A DNA stretch of 64,000 nt from Antedon mediterranea. Lineage: Eukaryota > Echinodermata > Crinoidea > Comatulida > Antedonidae. This document shows positions 1 through 10,799 of this stretch, piece by piece. The stretch is from assembly GCF_964355755.1 (NCBI RefSeq), contig NC_092679.1, positions 4,154,001-4,218,000 of the forward strand, given 5' to 3'. The notes beneath the pieces are model-generated. The model made no database searches. It was not told the origin of the DNA and saw nothing but the letters and a program-made list of their open reading frames with translations. A program made the translations under genes and the position numbers. Each line of letters opens with the position of its first letter. Position 1 is the stretch's first letter.

Positions 1-3000
1 ATCCATCTTTGCAATCGCAGCTGAAGCTACCGATTGAGTTGGAACAGATTTGCCCACAACCGTCTATACCAACGCTACATTCATTAATATCTGGTAAACA
101 TAAATAAAGAGAAAATAAAATTATTGTTATTAGACTATTTTGAAAGGAAATGGAGATATTATTTAATTTGAAAGCAGAAATTGTGTGTTACTGATGCAAA
201 AAATGTTATTACTTGTTGCAAGAGAACCAGTAACCCTCAATAGTATCTGTGAAATTGTCTGTGATTTTAGTTCTTACCTTCACAGTTGTATGAATCGTAG
301 GCTTCATATCCTGTGTGACAAAGGCACTCAAAACTACCTTGTGAATTTGTACAAAAGTGACAGCTTGCGAAAGAGCATTCATTGATATCTGAAAAAAAAA
401 ACAGTTATTAGAATATAATTTTGTGTGTGTTGTTGAACCAATACCAATACGTTCTTTAATTTTCATAAAATGTGTTCTTTATTTTTCTTTTCTCTTTGCT
501 TTCTTCCTACGATATGTAATAGACGCTTTTAATTTTGTTATTTAGTTCTAATTTGAAGTTTTACTTCATGTGTTTTTATACCTGTGCAGTTAGTTGTCCC
601 AGAATATCCATCTGAACAATAACATCTAAAGCTTCCAGGAAGGTTTTCACAAAAATGTTCGCACCCGGCATTGTAGAGTTCGCATTCATCCACATCTATT
701 TAAAATAAGGAAGTATACTTAAATGTAAATAATATAATTTCGTAATGAAAGTTTAATCAAATATCTGTGAAATGCACTGTTTTTATTGCAAGACAACATT
801 TATGAACATGTTACTGTATTCCATTCACAATACACGAACATTTCACAGAAAACAAACTGTTTTACTTTGTTTATAAACAATGCTTTTAAGGACAGTTCGG
901 ACATTAACATGTACTGAATCCGTTATTTCATATATTAAATTCTGCCAGGACATATGTGATAAAGACGTAGTTAAGATATATCCAAATCAAAACCCATGGT
1001 TTAATAAGTCTATTTAGGATTTGATACGAAATAGAGATAGGGCTTTCAGATCAAATGATAAGGATCTATTTAGAAAATCAAAATACGAGTTAAGAAAGGG
1101 AATAAATAAAGCCAAGAGAAAATACGGCCATACTGCGTTGAAACACCGGTTCTCGTCAGATCACCGAAGTTAAGCAACGTTGGGCCCGGTTGCGTTCTGG
1201 ATGGGAGACCGTCTAGAAATCGTGGCGGGTGCTGTATATACTGGAGAGTGATGGTGTAATGGTAATATTGGACTAGCATGTGATAGGCATGGTTCGAGGT
1301 TATCTGTACCATACTAATTGCATCCTTAGGCAAGATGCTTTACTCTCATTGCCTAATCTGGTAGGCGCTGCACTGCTGGCTGCCGTGGGTCCGTGGAGGG
1401 CCTAATCCGAATTTCCTCACTGAGGACAAATATTAATACAAAATACAAAAAAATACAAAAAAATATAAAAACGGGTTAGAGGAAGATATATCTTCCGGCG
1501 ATTCCAGAGAGATATGGAAAAGATTAAATAAAATAACAAACTACAAACCAAAATCTGATAAAATTAACTCAAATGATGACCTACCCCAACGACTGAATGA
1601 TTTCTTCAGTCGTTTTGACACTTCCCCTCTCCATCAAGACACTAATTATGAAAATGGTAATGATGTCCCGTTAGTTGTTCTTGAAGAGGATACTTGTAAT
1701 GAGTTTAGTAGATGTAAGTCAAATAAATCAGCTGGTCCAGAAGGTATATCCCCTATGCTTGTTAAACATTGTTGCAAACAGATTGCCCATATTTTTACAT
1801 ACATTTTCAATTTCTCTCTTATATCTCAAATTATTCCGCGATGTTTTAAAGATTCTGTAATAATTCCGATTCCGAAACGTTCCCCAATCGAAACCCTGAA
1901 TGATTACCGACATATAACATTAACGTCGGTTCTGATGAAATGCTTTGAACATAATAGTCCTTAATTACCTGAAGGCCAAATGTCCAATATCAGTTCGCCT
2001 ATAGACCAAACCGGTCTACTGAAGATGCTGTATCGATCACTTTGCATAGGATCTTAGAGCATCTCGAACGTGATAAAAGATATGCTAGGATTTTATATAT
2101 AGATTTTAGTTCAGCATTTAATACGATTGTACCGTATAAGTTACACACTAAGATGGTTGAAATCGGTTTCGATATTTCTATATGTAACTGGGTGTTAAAC
2201 TTTTTAACTGATCGACCCCAACGTACTAAAGTGGGTACCATTATATCGGATAAGCGTATTATAAGTACAGGTGTACCACAGGGCTGTGTTCTGTCGCCCT
2301 TTCTTTTTACTTTATTTACATATGACTGTGTTACCTACTACAGTAACTGTCATATCGCTAAATTCGCGGATGATACTACCATTGTAGGTCTAATCAATGA
2401 TGACAGTGATGAGTCTGATTATCGCAACCAAGTTAAACGAGTTGAAGACTGGTGTAACGAAAACAATCTGTTCTTGAATGTATCTAAGACCAAAGAAATG
2501 GTTGTAGACTTCCGTAAATCATATATCCAATATTTATTAATGGTATATCAGTTGAGTTTGTAGAAGAATTTAAATTCTTGGGATTTTTTATTTCAAATGA
2601 TCTGAAGTGGCATATTAACACACGTAACATTATTAGAAAGGCCCAAAGAAGAATCTACTTCCTACGTAGACTTAGATCATTTGGTATAAACTCTGAAATA
2701 ATGTCTTCCTTCTATAGGTCAGTTATAGAGAGTGTCATATCGTATTCTTTAACGGTATGGTTCGGTAGCGCTACCGAAGATCAAAAGCGTGACCTAAATA
2801 GAATAGTCAAGACCGCATCGCGTATAATTGGATCTGCACAATTGCCTTTGGAGAACATATTTTCGGATCGTCGGACCAAAGATGATCAATTTCATCCGGC
2901 CTCTAGTATGTTTCAGTTGATGCGCAGCGGTCGGCGATTTCGTTCTATTAAAGCCGATAAGGCACGATTTACAAATAGTTTCTTTCCAGGAGCTATTAGA

Positions 3001-6000
3001 GCCTTAAACATATTATGTAGACACTTTTTTTGTAATTTTTTTGTTTTTGAGTTCGTGTTGTGTCCGTTGGATATTGTGCTCCGCCAACAGAGCAAACAGA
3101 ATTTCTATGTTTTTTCTTAAAACAAATGATAATAAATGATACTTGACTTGACTTGACTTGAAACTAAATCAAAATGAATAGTTTTTTAGTTCTATTTACC
3201 ATTTTGACATCTACTTCCGTCATATCCTTCGGGGCAGTCGCAGTTGTTAGGTCCTGTACACTGGCCGTTGTTCTGGCACTGAGGCTGACAAACGGCTGTA
3301 AAAAAATGGTTTTACGTAGTTTACCGGAACCGTAAAAAAAGAGAGAAAGTTCAGACAACGTGATTGTTAGAGTAAGTGCGATTACTAACGCTCACGTGAC
3401 TATACCAGGAAAACACCAATCGTAACGATAACGGTAAATTCGGACTTAACAATTTCGGATATAAAGCTATGTCACTATCAAACTAGTTTGACAAAAAAGT
3501 GTGATTTGTCCAAATATGGTAGTAATATTACATCATTATGGGCACATCACATTTTTTGTGACATGAAGTTTGACAGTGTAGACAGAGCTTTAAAATATCA
3601 TATATATGAAAACATTTATAATGGTGTACCATGTATCATGGTACATTTTTTTGTTAAAAAAAGAAGTTAACTGAAATATCGTGTGCCATTATAACAAAAT
3701 TAAGATCTTACGTATGCATTCGGTAAGCATTGAGAGTTCATATCCAGGAAGGCAACTGCATTCAAATCCACCGTAGTTGTTAGTACATATATGAGCACAT
3801 CCATCAGTGTTCTCCCAACATTCATCACCTAAAATCCAAAATTATGGCATCATAACTCATTTCTTCTTTTATATAGTCATCATTAATAATAAGATGGACC
3901 TTTTAACAATGTGAAAATGGTATAACGTTTGTTTAAACGTAGGATTTTGTACGTAACGCAACGTAAGTGATAGATTATTCGAACAATCGCGTCTGATTAG
4001 TAAACTTCATTGCGTTGCCTCTCTAGTGGAAAAATAACCAAATGCCATTTTCTCATTGACGTATAGTATTATACTTACGATCATCACAAGCATCTCCTAC
4101 ATAAAAATCTTGACATTCACAATGATCTGGAGCCGTGCACTCTCCTTTAGCACACAGTGGAGTACAAGTAACTAGAATTATGAATTACATTGTTAATGTC
4201 GAAAATCGATTATGAACAATATAATGATATTTTATTGGTTTTCATGACTGCAAACTTTGGAAAACTTGGCATTTTCTCGAGTTTGGAAACAAAAGTTCGC
4301 CAGTTTACACTATAGTTTTAATTCACGGGAAACCATGTTGTTGACAGTCAGTATAATGATAGTTTACTACGTACCTTCACAGTCACGCCCATTTGGTGTC
4401 AACACATATCCCGTGTTACATTGACAATAGTAACTTCCAGCTGTGTTCCTGCAATGGTGCTCACATCCACCATTGTTATCCGCACATTCGTTGATATCTT
4501 TAAAAAAGTAAAAATATTATAGGGTTTAACACATTTTTTTTTCTTGGACACACCTCATTGAATGTACACAGTAATACAAGTCTAATACAGTATTAAAATA
4601 AAAAGTGTAGTACAGTATTAAAATAAAAAGTGTAGTACAGTATTAAAATAAAAAGTGTAGTACAGTATTAAAATAAAAAGTGTAGTACAGTATTAAAATA
4701 AAAAGTGTAGTACAGTATTAAAATAAAAAGTGTAGTACAGTATTAAAATAAAAAGTGTAGTACAGTATTAAAATAAAAAGTGTAGTACAGTATTAAAATA
4801 AAAAGTGTAGTACAGTATTAAAATAAAAAGTGTAGTACAGTATTAAAATAAAAAGATGCTTAATGTTAATGTTCTCTGTCAAGATTTGACCTCATTTTCA
4901 TCTCATTCCTGATTTATTATACTAAACTAAAGTACTAAAGTGTATATTGCATTGTTTCAACACCTTTTAACAATCACTAATTGTGGTAATATTCAGTAAT
5001 CTATACATAGAAAATAAATTGGTAAAATTGTTTATTGTTATGCGTAACTTACCAGAACACCGTGTTCCTTGAAATCCACTGTTGCACTCACAAGTGTCAG
5101 GATCCTCGCAAGTTCCACCAACGCCACAATCATCGGGTGGGCATAGTGCTATAGTAAAGATCGTTATTTAGATAAAATAAACCACAATAGCTACTCAAAA
5201 GGTTACTGATACTGTATACATTTTACATGTGTTAGAGTAAAACAACTGTAGTAGAATGCTTTATTAAAGCCAGCCAAATTAAATTCACTTATACAATTAT
5301 ATCAAGTATTATAATTATAAACTCACGAATTGTACAGCCTCCTAATCCATCTTCAGCCCAACCACTACAGCAATAGTAGTTTGTCGAGTACACGTTCCAA
5401 TACTGGGTGCGGTATGATCGGGTATATCCACGACTTAAAGAAAATAGTATTTACACATAATCACAACAGTAATGGAAATAACAAAAAAAATGAAGAATTA
5501 ATCAATTAAAAAAAAGTATAATAACACAGTTGTTAAATAATATTATACTGTAGTTTAATTCTTTCTAAATTGCCAAAACACTATAGGCCTATATTAAGCA
5601 ATACAAACAAAAGAGTGCTAACGTGCCAAAAACATTCGATGATAGAGAAACATAGGCTTACTCGCAGCTTGGTCTTATTAAAAAAACGTCAAGTAGAGTC
5701 ACCCATTGTATTTAATAAAAAAATTGCTGCTGCCAAATTATTTCAGAAATAATGGCTACTCATCTGACAAATTTCACATTTAGGGTTGCTGAGAATGACT
5801 TTCCTTTTACGCTGCCTTTTTGTTGAAGTTGTGAACACACAAAACACAACTCGAAATGTTAGAAACTTCAGAGGTCTATTTAGTCAATCCAGGTCAATAT
5901 CAAATAATCACTATAAAATAGTCACTCATTAAAGACATACTTAATGTGTTTATTTCTTTAATTTACTTACCCATATGTTGTGCAGCGGAACAAGCCGAGA

Positions 6001-7198
6001 AAGCCACAACTCGTGGAACCTGTAGTTTGATGAGAGACTGAGTAGGAGACTGCACGTGAATGTCGAACAGATTCTTGCCTACTGCAGACATTGGCACTAA
6101 AATAATGTAATTTTGTTACTCAAGTGACGTTTTTTTTTTTTTTATTTGAAAACTTTAGTACAGATACCGTATTATCGGATTGAATTATATCCGTTTCCCT
6201 TTGGACACTCCAAGGAATAGAAGGATATGCATCGATGGTGACATCAAACGATTTTTCAAAGCATAGGGTACTACTATTTACACACAATTTGTATTAAATA
6301 TTGTAATTACATTTATTAATAATCTAATCTAATATTTCTAAGAGATCGTTTAATTCGAATTCAGAAAAGTTAGAATTAAATTCGTCGCATAAAGTTTTGT
6401 TCGTCGCCATAGGATCTAGCGCTAAACATATGAAATACTAATCATGACACTAAGACCGCGAAATTTATCCAACAATAGTAAAGGTTGTAATATAATATAA
6501 TAATAATATAACAATTTATATAGCGCACATATCCACTAAAAGTGCTCAAGGTTATTGCGCGCATGTGCAGTAAACAATATATTAGGCACGCGACCGTTTC
6601 GTTGTTGCGACGGTACTGTGTTTTTTTTTTAAACATTTTTCCGCGCTCTGTCGGTTAGAGTTATAGAAGCTTTGATCTCAAACGGATGCATATCCTTCTA
6701 TTCCTTAATTTATTGACACACTCACAGCCGTAACAAAAGATATATGATACAACAACATGTTATATTGTGGTTTACAGTATTGGGCTAATTGTTATGAATA
6801 CGAACACTAAGTCCACCACTGCTCCTTGAGCACTGAGAATAAGACGCTATATAAATATCAATCATCATCACCACCACCATCATCATCACTTTCAATACAA
6901 TGTGTATCGATTAAGCAAAACAGGTTGTACTTTTAAACAATTATATTATAGTGAATGATGACATGAGCGCGTTTCTCTGTATACAACAAAATACTTCCTA
7001 ACTTTATTTTCGCACAATCTCCTTAAACTAAAACTAATTGGTAGTTTGTCCCACTCAATTAACGTTTTTGATAACTACTTTTGCTTGCCAAACACTTAAT
7101 ATCGAATTTAAAGAAAAAAAGTTAACTTACCGCCCTGGGCTCGGCACAGAAATGATAATATTTACTAATGAAAAACATATCAACAACGAAAACATCAT
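1..7198 (-). CDS. EMI-EGF repeat receptor gene, copy 1 (3' end beyond window)
   Basis: Exons (minus, high to low): 7198-7131, 6096-5971, 5433-5327, 5148-5053, 4497-4375, 4171-4079, 3828-3712, 3295-3200, 695-582, 388-278 and 90-1 (cut by the edge). All junctions are GT-AG and in frame; EGF exons are all phase 1. The product starts [11 protein letters not shown] (signal peptide), then an EMI domain at about residues 25-100 (NVCSRQ, then YYCCSGW and GGC) split over two exons. It is followed by alternating plain EGF and calcium-binding EGF units (DINEC, DVDEC, DINEC). By comparison with copy 2 the missing part should add two sushi domains, a TM helix and a short tail, making a cell-surface adhesion or scavenger-type receptor. 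The EMI-EGF plan recalls MEGF10/Draper-like proteins, but the sushi domains set it apart, so no orthologue is claimed. It looks intact within the window. Confidence 0.85.
785..3162 (+). mobile_element. CR1/L2-type LINE, 5'-truncated and dead, copy 1
   Basis: The plus strand encodes the connector and reverse transcriptase of a CR1/L2 (Rex1-like) non-LTR element. Visible motifs are [22 protein letters not shown], the catalytic [19 protein letters not shown] and the C-terminal [10 protein letters not shown]. It ends in an ACTTG repeat tail near 3141-3160. It is 5'-truncated, carries frameshifts (for example near 2555) and a stop near 1015, and is interrupted by a SINE. It lies in an intron of the EMI-EGF gene, antisense to it. 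The same insertion sits at 19.2-22.4 kb in copy 2, so it predates the duplication. Confidence 0.9.
1126..1462 (+). mobile_element. 5S rRNA-derived SINE (SINE3 type) inserted in the LINE
   Basis: The first ~115 bases closely resemble 5S rRNA, including the promoter-like block GATCACCGAAGTTAAGCAAC and GGATGGGAGACC. A tRNA-like stretch with a B-box-like GGTTCGAGG follows, then a core with CTTAGGCAAGATGCTTTAC. An A-rich AAATAC tail ends the element. The paralogous LINE at 19.5 kb lacks it, which defines the empty site; the flanking AAATAC/AAATAT is the likely target duplication. It is a SINE and not a 5S gene, because the 3' half of the 5S sequence is altered and a SINE body and tail follow. Confidence 0.85.
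3462..3597. mobile_element. MITE, family 2 (CTATCAAACTAGTTTGAC ends)
   Basis: Foldback sequence with inverted ends CACTATCAAACTAGTTTGAC and its degenerate complement ending at GTGTAGACAGAGC, containing the inverted CAAATATGG and GGGCACATCACA blocks. It lies in an intron of the EMI-EGF gene; the paralogous intron has a copy at 22.7 kb. Confidence 0.7.
3946..4030. mobile_element. MITE fragment, family 1 (CGTAACGCAACG...)
   Basis: Degenerate copy of the family whose full copies lie at 45.6 and 56.1 kb. The hallmark words CGTAACGCAACGTAAG, CAATCGCG and GCGTTGCCTCTCTAGTG are visible. The matching intron of copy 2 (23.13-23.24 kb) has the same insertion. Confidence 0.55.
4581..4855. repeat. 25-bp minisatellite, 11 units
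   Basis: Eleven head-to-tail units of 25 bases (TGTAGTACAGTATTAAAATA plus AAAAG). The first unit differs slightly and the rest are essentially identical. It lies in an intron of EMI-EGF copy 1. The corresponding intron of copy 2 (23.8-24.2 kb) has no such array, so it expanded after the duplication. Confidence 0.95.
6212..6706. mobile_element. Candidate TIR element, ~495 bp
   Basis: The 22-base word AAGGAATAGAAGGATATGCA-TC at 6212-6233 recurs as its exact inverse at 6685-6706. The interior is AT-rich with no coding capacity. A non-autonomous DNA transposon in the first intron of the EMI-EGF gene fits; no clear target duplication is visible. Confidence 0.5.
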
Positions 7199-7325
7199 TA
7201 CATCGTGTATGCAATCAATACATTTAATTGTCTGGTGTAGGCCTAACTGCCTTTTAAAAATCGAAATTTGCTTATTTATAAGCGGCAATGTACCCCGATG
7301 TGACGTTTAATATGTTGTTCTCAGC

Positions 7326-7332
7326 TTATATA
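7326..7332 (-). promoter_or_regulatory. TATA-box candidate of EMI-EGF copy 1
   Basis: On the minus strand the sequence reads TTGTATATAAGCTG, about 125 bases upstream of the first ATG (7198). A start site near 7300 would leave a ~100-base 5' UTR. The inferred promoter region is absent from copy 2, where a deletion removed it. Confidence 0.4.
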
Positions 7333-9072
7333 CAAACATAAAACAAACAAATCACGTGATGTTTACAATAATATATTGTATTTTAACACTACTTCCTGTT
7401 ACGCTTGGTTATAGGCCTATGTTTGATTTATACATTAATAAACCTATTTTTTATTTTTAGACTAAGTGTAATCTTCTTTTATTAACTTTAATCATGTGTA
7501 AACACCTGATTGTATATTGCATGCTCACCACCACAAAACGTGAAGTGAATTTGCTAGAATGGATCAAGGTTTGAATTCCATCAACATCTTCAATATATTA
7601 TATTTTAGAGAGTGCTTCAGTTATATAGGAATCATGCTGTTCTTTTTATATAAGGTTTATTTGATGTTATCAATATATATATTAAAAAAAAAGGCTGTGT
7701 TTATATATATATATATAACTCCGAGTTCGAGTCTCGGTTGGGCGACTTTTTCTCATTCTCACAGATTTCCTCTATAGATATACTGAAATTTAATTAATTA
7801 ATTTGAAACGATAAAGATGAGGAAATCTGTGAGAATGAGAAAAAGTCGCCCCATCCGAGACTCGAACTCGGACCGCACCAGTTGTACGCACGCGCACCAG
7901 AGATCAAATTGATACGCCCTCATCTTACAGTATTTTTATTCAATTAATGTTTTTTGCCTGATTTGTTTATATATATATTCATATGTATATTTAGGAAATG
8001 TATTATTTAAAACTCGTACTTTCTTTTTAATACCTTTTTCATTTGTTTTATTGTTACTGATTGAAAGAAAGAAAATAAATGTTTACGTTGAATTGAATCA
8101 ATCTCATGCATTATTCATGATTTCTTTCTTTCAAAACTACGAAATCATTGAAAAAGCATGACTCCTGTTTTCTTTCGTATGATAAAAATACGTGAACTTT
8201 ATGGAGTTTGTCTTCATTTAACTCAGTCCAGCTCATGGAATTAATCTACCTGAAACTGAATAGGCCTAATCAATGTTTATTACCCCGATAGTCACTTATA
8301 GGGTACTTGCAGAAACCAATGTTTATCCTAATATTTGTTAGTCGGAAACTTGCACTAATCAATGTTTACCCTAATAGTCATTTATGGGGTAGAGCTACAA
8401 TGTACATGATACTACTCGAAAAATTCCCCCACAGATATTGTAACATTTGATGAGTTGCTCATTCAAATGTAAAAAAAGGTAATTATTGTAAAATTCCAAT
8501 TGTACTTCTTTTCCTAAAAAAATATATATATATTTTAATTTGATGATGGACATTTTGTAGAGGTGCTAAGTGCAAATAATTTAGGTAATTTCCCCATCTA
8601 GTTTTATCGTTCAAATTATTGTTTATTCTTTTCAAAATACTGGACTGATTATTTCAAATTTGTATAGTCGTAAACATAACATCCCGCGGTTTTTGTTTGG
8701 TAACGGAATGTTAAAACGTACCTTGTTGAAATCACCAACTGACACCTTTTATTCTTATTTTATGAAGCTTCTGTCAATAATCCAGATTGGCTGTTTGCCA
8801 GACTATTTCAACATTGTATTACAATTAATGTTGTTGTTTAGATAATAGACTGGAATTGAATGATTTGTATGAAATTCCCCCAACTGTTATAATGACAGGT
8901 CCTATAAGCATATTATTTATACACCACTATAACAATCAAGCAAGCTTGCTACAGTAACAGCCCTGTTTACAATGTAACTGCACGATATACCGTAATAGAC
9001 ATAAAGTAGGCCTACATTATATACTTTATGTAGGCCTTGGTGCTCTCAGAATGTAATCGTAATGCCTATAGT
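7333..9072. other. Intergenic DNA upstream of EMI-EGF copy 1
   Basis: AT-rich sequence between the EMI-EGF promoter and the last exon of the damaged Ig gene. Apart from the inverted SINE heads it holds no supported gene. From about 7510 on it aligns with 25.05-26.2 kb of copy 2, which locates the right edge of the deletion there. Confidence 0.6.
7721..7871. repeat. Inverted pair of tRNA-derived SINE heads
   Basis: Two ~55-base arms face each other: CCGAGTTCGAGTCTCGG followed by GGGCGAC and CTTTTTCTCATTCTCACAG, and then the near-exact inverse. The GTTCGAGTC word is a tRNA B box, and the right arm extends on the minus strand into tRNA-like sequence to about 7920. Lies in the intergenic DNA between the copy 1 EMI-EGF and Ig genes. 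Confidence 0.65.
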
Positions 9073-10712
9073 CTACACTAACAAACTTTTGTTTGAAAAC
9101 TCCGATCTTGTCACTGCTTGACATTGTATTGTATTTTTGTGTATGTGCACGGACGGCCAGAGAAGAACAACCATGTGTTGATCTGGGCCTCCGTGGTTAA
9201 ATAAAGTTGAATTGAATTTAGTGAGAAGGTTTTGTATACTCCGGAGACTGTGCATCTAAACAACACGAGATCACCACAATACCAAGCCATGATTGCGATC
9301 CTCAATTGGACAGCCGCCAAAGGAAGACCACCTTTTCCTAAAAGTAACAAACTCGGAATAGTCAGGAAAGAGTATAATTTCACTCTTCCTTGGAATAATC
9401 ATTGGCACAAAAGATTCAAATTTAAAACCAGCACAATTCCGGCGGTCACATTTATTATTTAATTAATTTCAAACATTATTTATACAGGATAAATAATGTT
9501 GTTGTTTTGATTGTTGTGGGCAGTATTCCTTCATGTTCCTCACTAAAATATTTCTAAAAAAACAAAAATCTAAATTTAAATGTAGGTTTAAAAATTAATG
9601 AAACTATACGTAGACCATAATTTAATTATTTCGATTTAGCCCAGGATTGCCCAGCTGTTTAACCTAAATGGAATAATACAATAACACAATGCTGTAATTT
9701 TTAGACCATACCTTTGTACACGACACGCATAAGAAACTACAGATCATTCCAAAAATGAACCCTGCAAAACTGCCGGCTGCTTCCAACGCAAAGACATCTT
9801 AAAGAGAAAATTTATAATTATTATCGATCGAAAAACGTATTGAAGTATTAGGACAGAGTACTCAAATGGTCTATTACACTATCACATTTTAAAGTCGTGC
9901 AAAAGATGAGATGGGATTGATTTTTCCATATTTTTCATGACATTGTGAATGTAGGGCAATTGATTCCCGAGAAAGATTGGCCGGAGAGATGATCCTTTTA
10001 GATTAAAATGAGTAGATTAAAAAAATGATTATACTGCAGTACGTATAACTACATTTTGTTTGATCTTAAACCATGTTTAGTGTTGTTAAAAAATCATATG
10101 GTATTGCAGTAAAAACAAGGAGTTACTGCAGCAGCTGCAGTAGAATAATTTGGACATGTTTCATTATAAAATGAATAGATGAATGAAAGCACTCGGAAAC
10201 TGAGTGAAGTACTTTACAAAATATTGCCACAGAGGGCGCATGTTAAAAGAATACACATTTTCCTTTTTTTTTGTTATTTGTGAAGTTAATAATGAACAGA
10301 TTTTCTTAAATTTCAATAAGCATGTTCTGTGAGTATATAACTATCTACACCGACAAATTCAGAATGATAACTTGAAAATTGTAGGTGCTATCGTGCTAAC
10401 AAAATACATACAAAGCAAGTAAAAATTGTATTTTTCCAAGCAATAATTGCACTCAAGACAAGGGCGCTATACGTTAGGGCATTTATATTATTGTTTCTGT
10501 CTCATGATAGTTACCTGAATGATCATTAACTTCAATTGTTGTCTTCGCCGATGTGATGTTTTCTAAGCGGTTTTCGCACATACAATGGTACCTTCCTCCC
10601 GGATATTACGAAAACTAACCCATTTGTTCGTTCCATTTGAAAGCAATTGTTCATTTCGGTACCACGTGACAGAGGGCCGGGCGCATAACCATTGCATATG
10701 CAGATTAAACTT
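9073..10712 (-). pseudogene. Ig-TM receptor gene, copy 1, disrupted remnant
   Basis: Remnant of the gene that is intact at 26.2-30.0 kb. Recognisable exons are: tail exon 9255-9073 (60 codons plus stop, open), TM exon 9797-9712 (GFIFGMICSFLCVSC, two codons shorter than copy 2) and part of the second Ig exon 10,515 to about 10,712. The Ig exon has lost about 10 bases around 10,595 (frameshift) and breaks off about 90 bases before an inserted LINE. The signal peptide and first Ig exons are not found between 14.1 and 16.2 kb. A functional product is unlikely. Confidence 0.75.
9110..9235 (+). mobile_element. LINE-like 3' end ending AAATAAAGTTGAATTGAATT
   Basis: The plus strand ends with GGGCCTCCGTGGTTAAATAAA followed by a TTGAA repeat, typical of CR1/L2-like 3' tails. 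The matching stretch in copy 2 is 26,225-26,350. On the minus strand it coincides with the predicted cytoplasmic-tail exon of the Ig receptor genes. Confidence 0.45.
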
Positions 10713-10799
10713 TTATTTGAAATTTAATTATTATAGTGTGAAAAACTGTAAACCTTTATATAGATGTGTCATTCAGACAAAGTTTTCCTCAATTGGAAA

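Noticed and set aside
1126-1242. 5S rRNA gene
   Set aside because: The internal promoter part is close to 5S rRNA, but the 3' half is altered and a SINE body and A-rich tail follow; the paralogous locus shows the empty site.
2042-2563. Host reverse-transcriptase-like gene
   Set aside because: Fragment of a dead LINE with frameshifts on both sides; same defects in the duplicated copy.
4581-4855. CRISPR array
   Set aside because: Units are contiguous with no unique spacers; it is a minisatellite in an animal intron.
9111-9383. Minus-strand 90-codon frame containing SGVYKTFSLNSIQLYL
   Set aside because: Different frame from the phase-0 tail exon that continues from the TM exon; it has no splice support.
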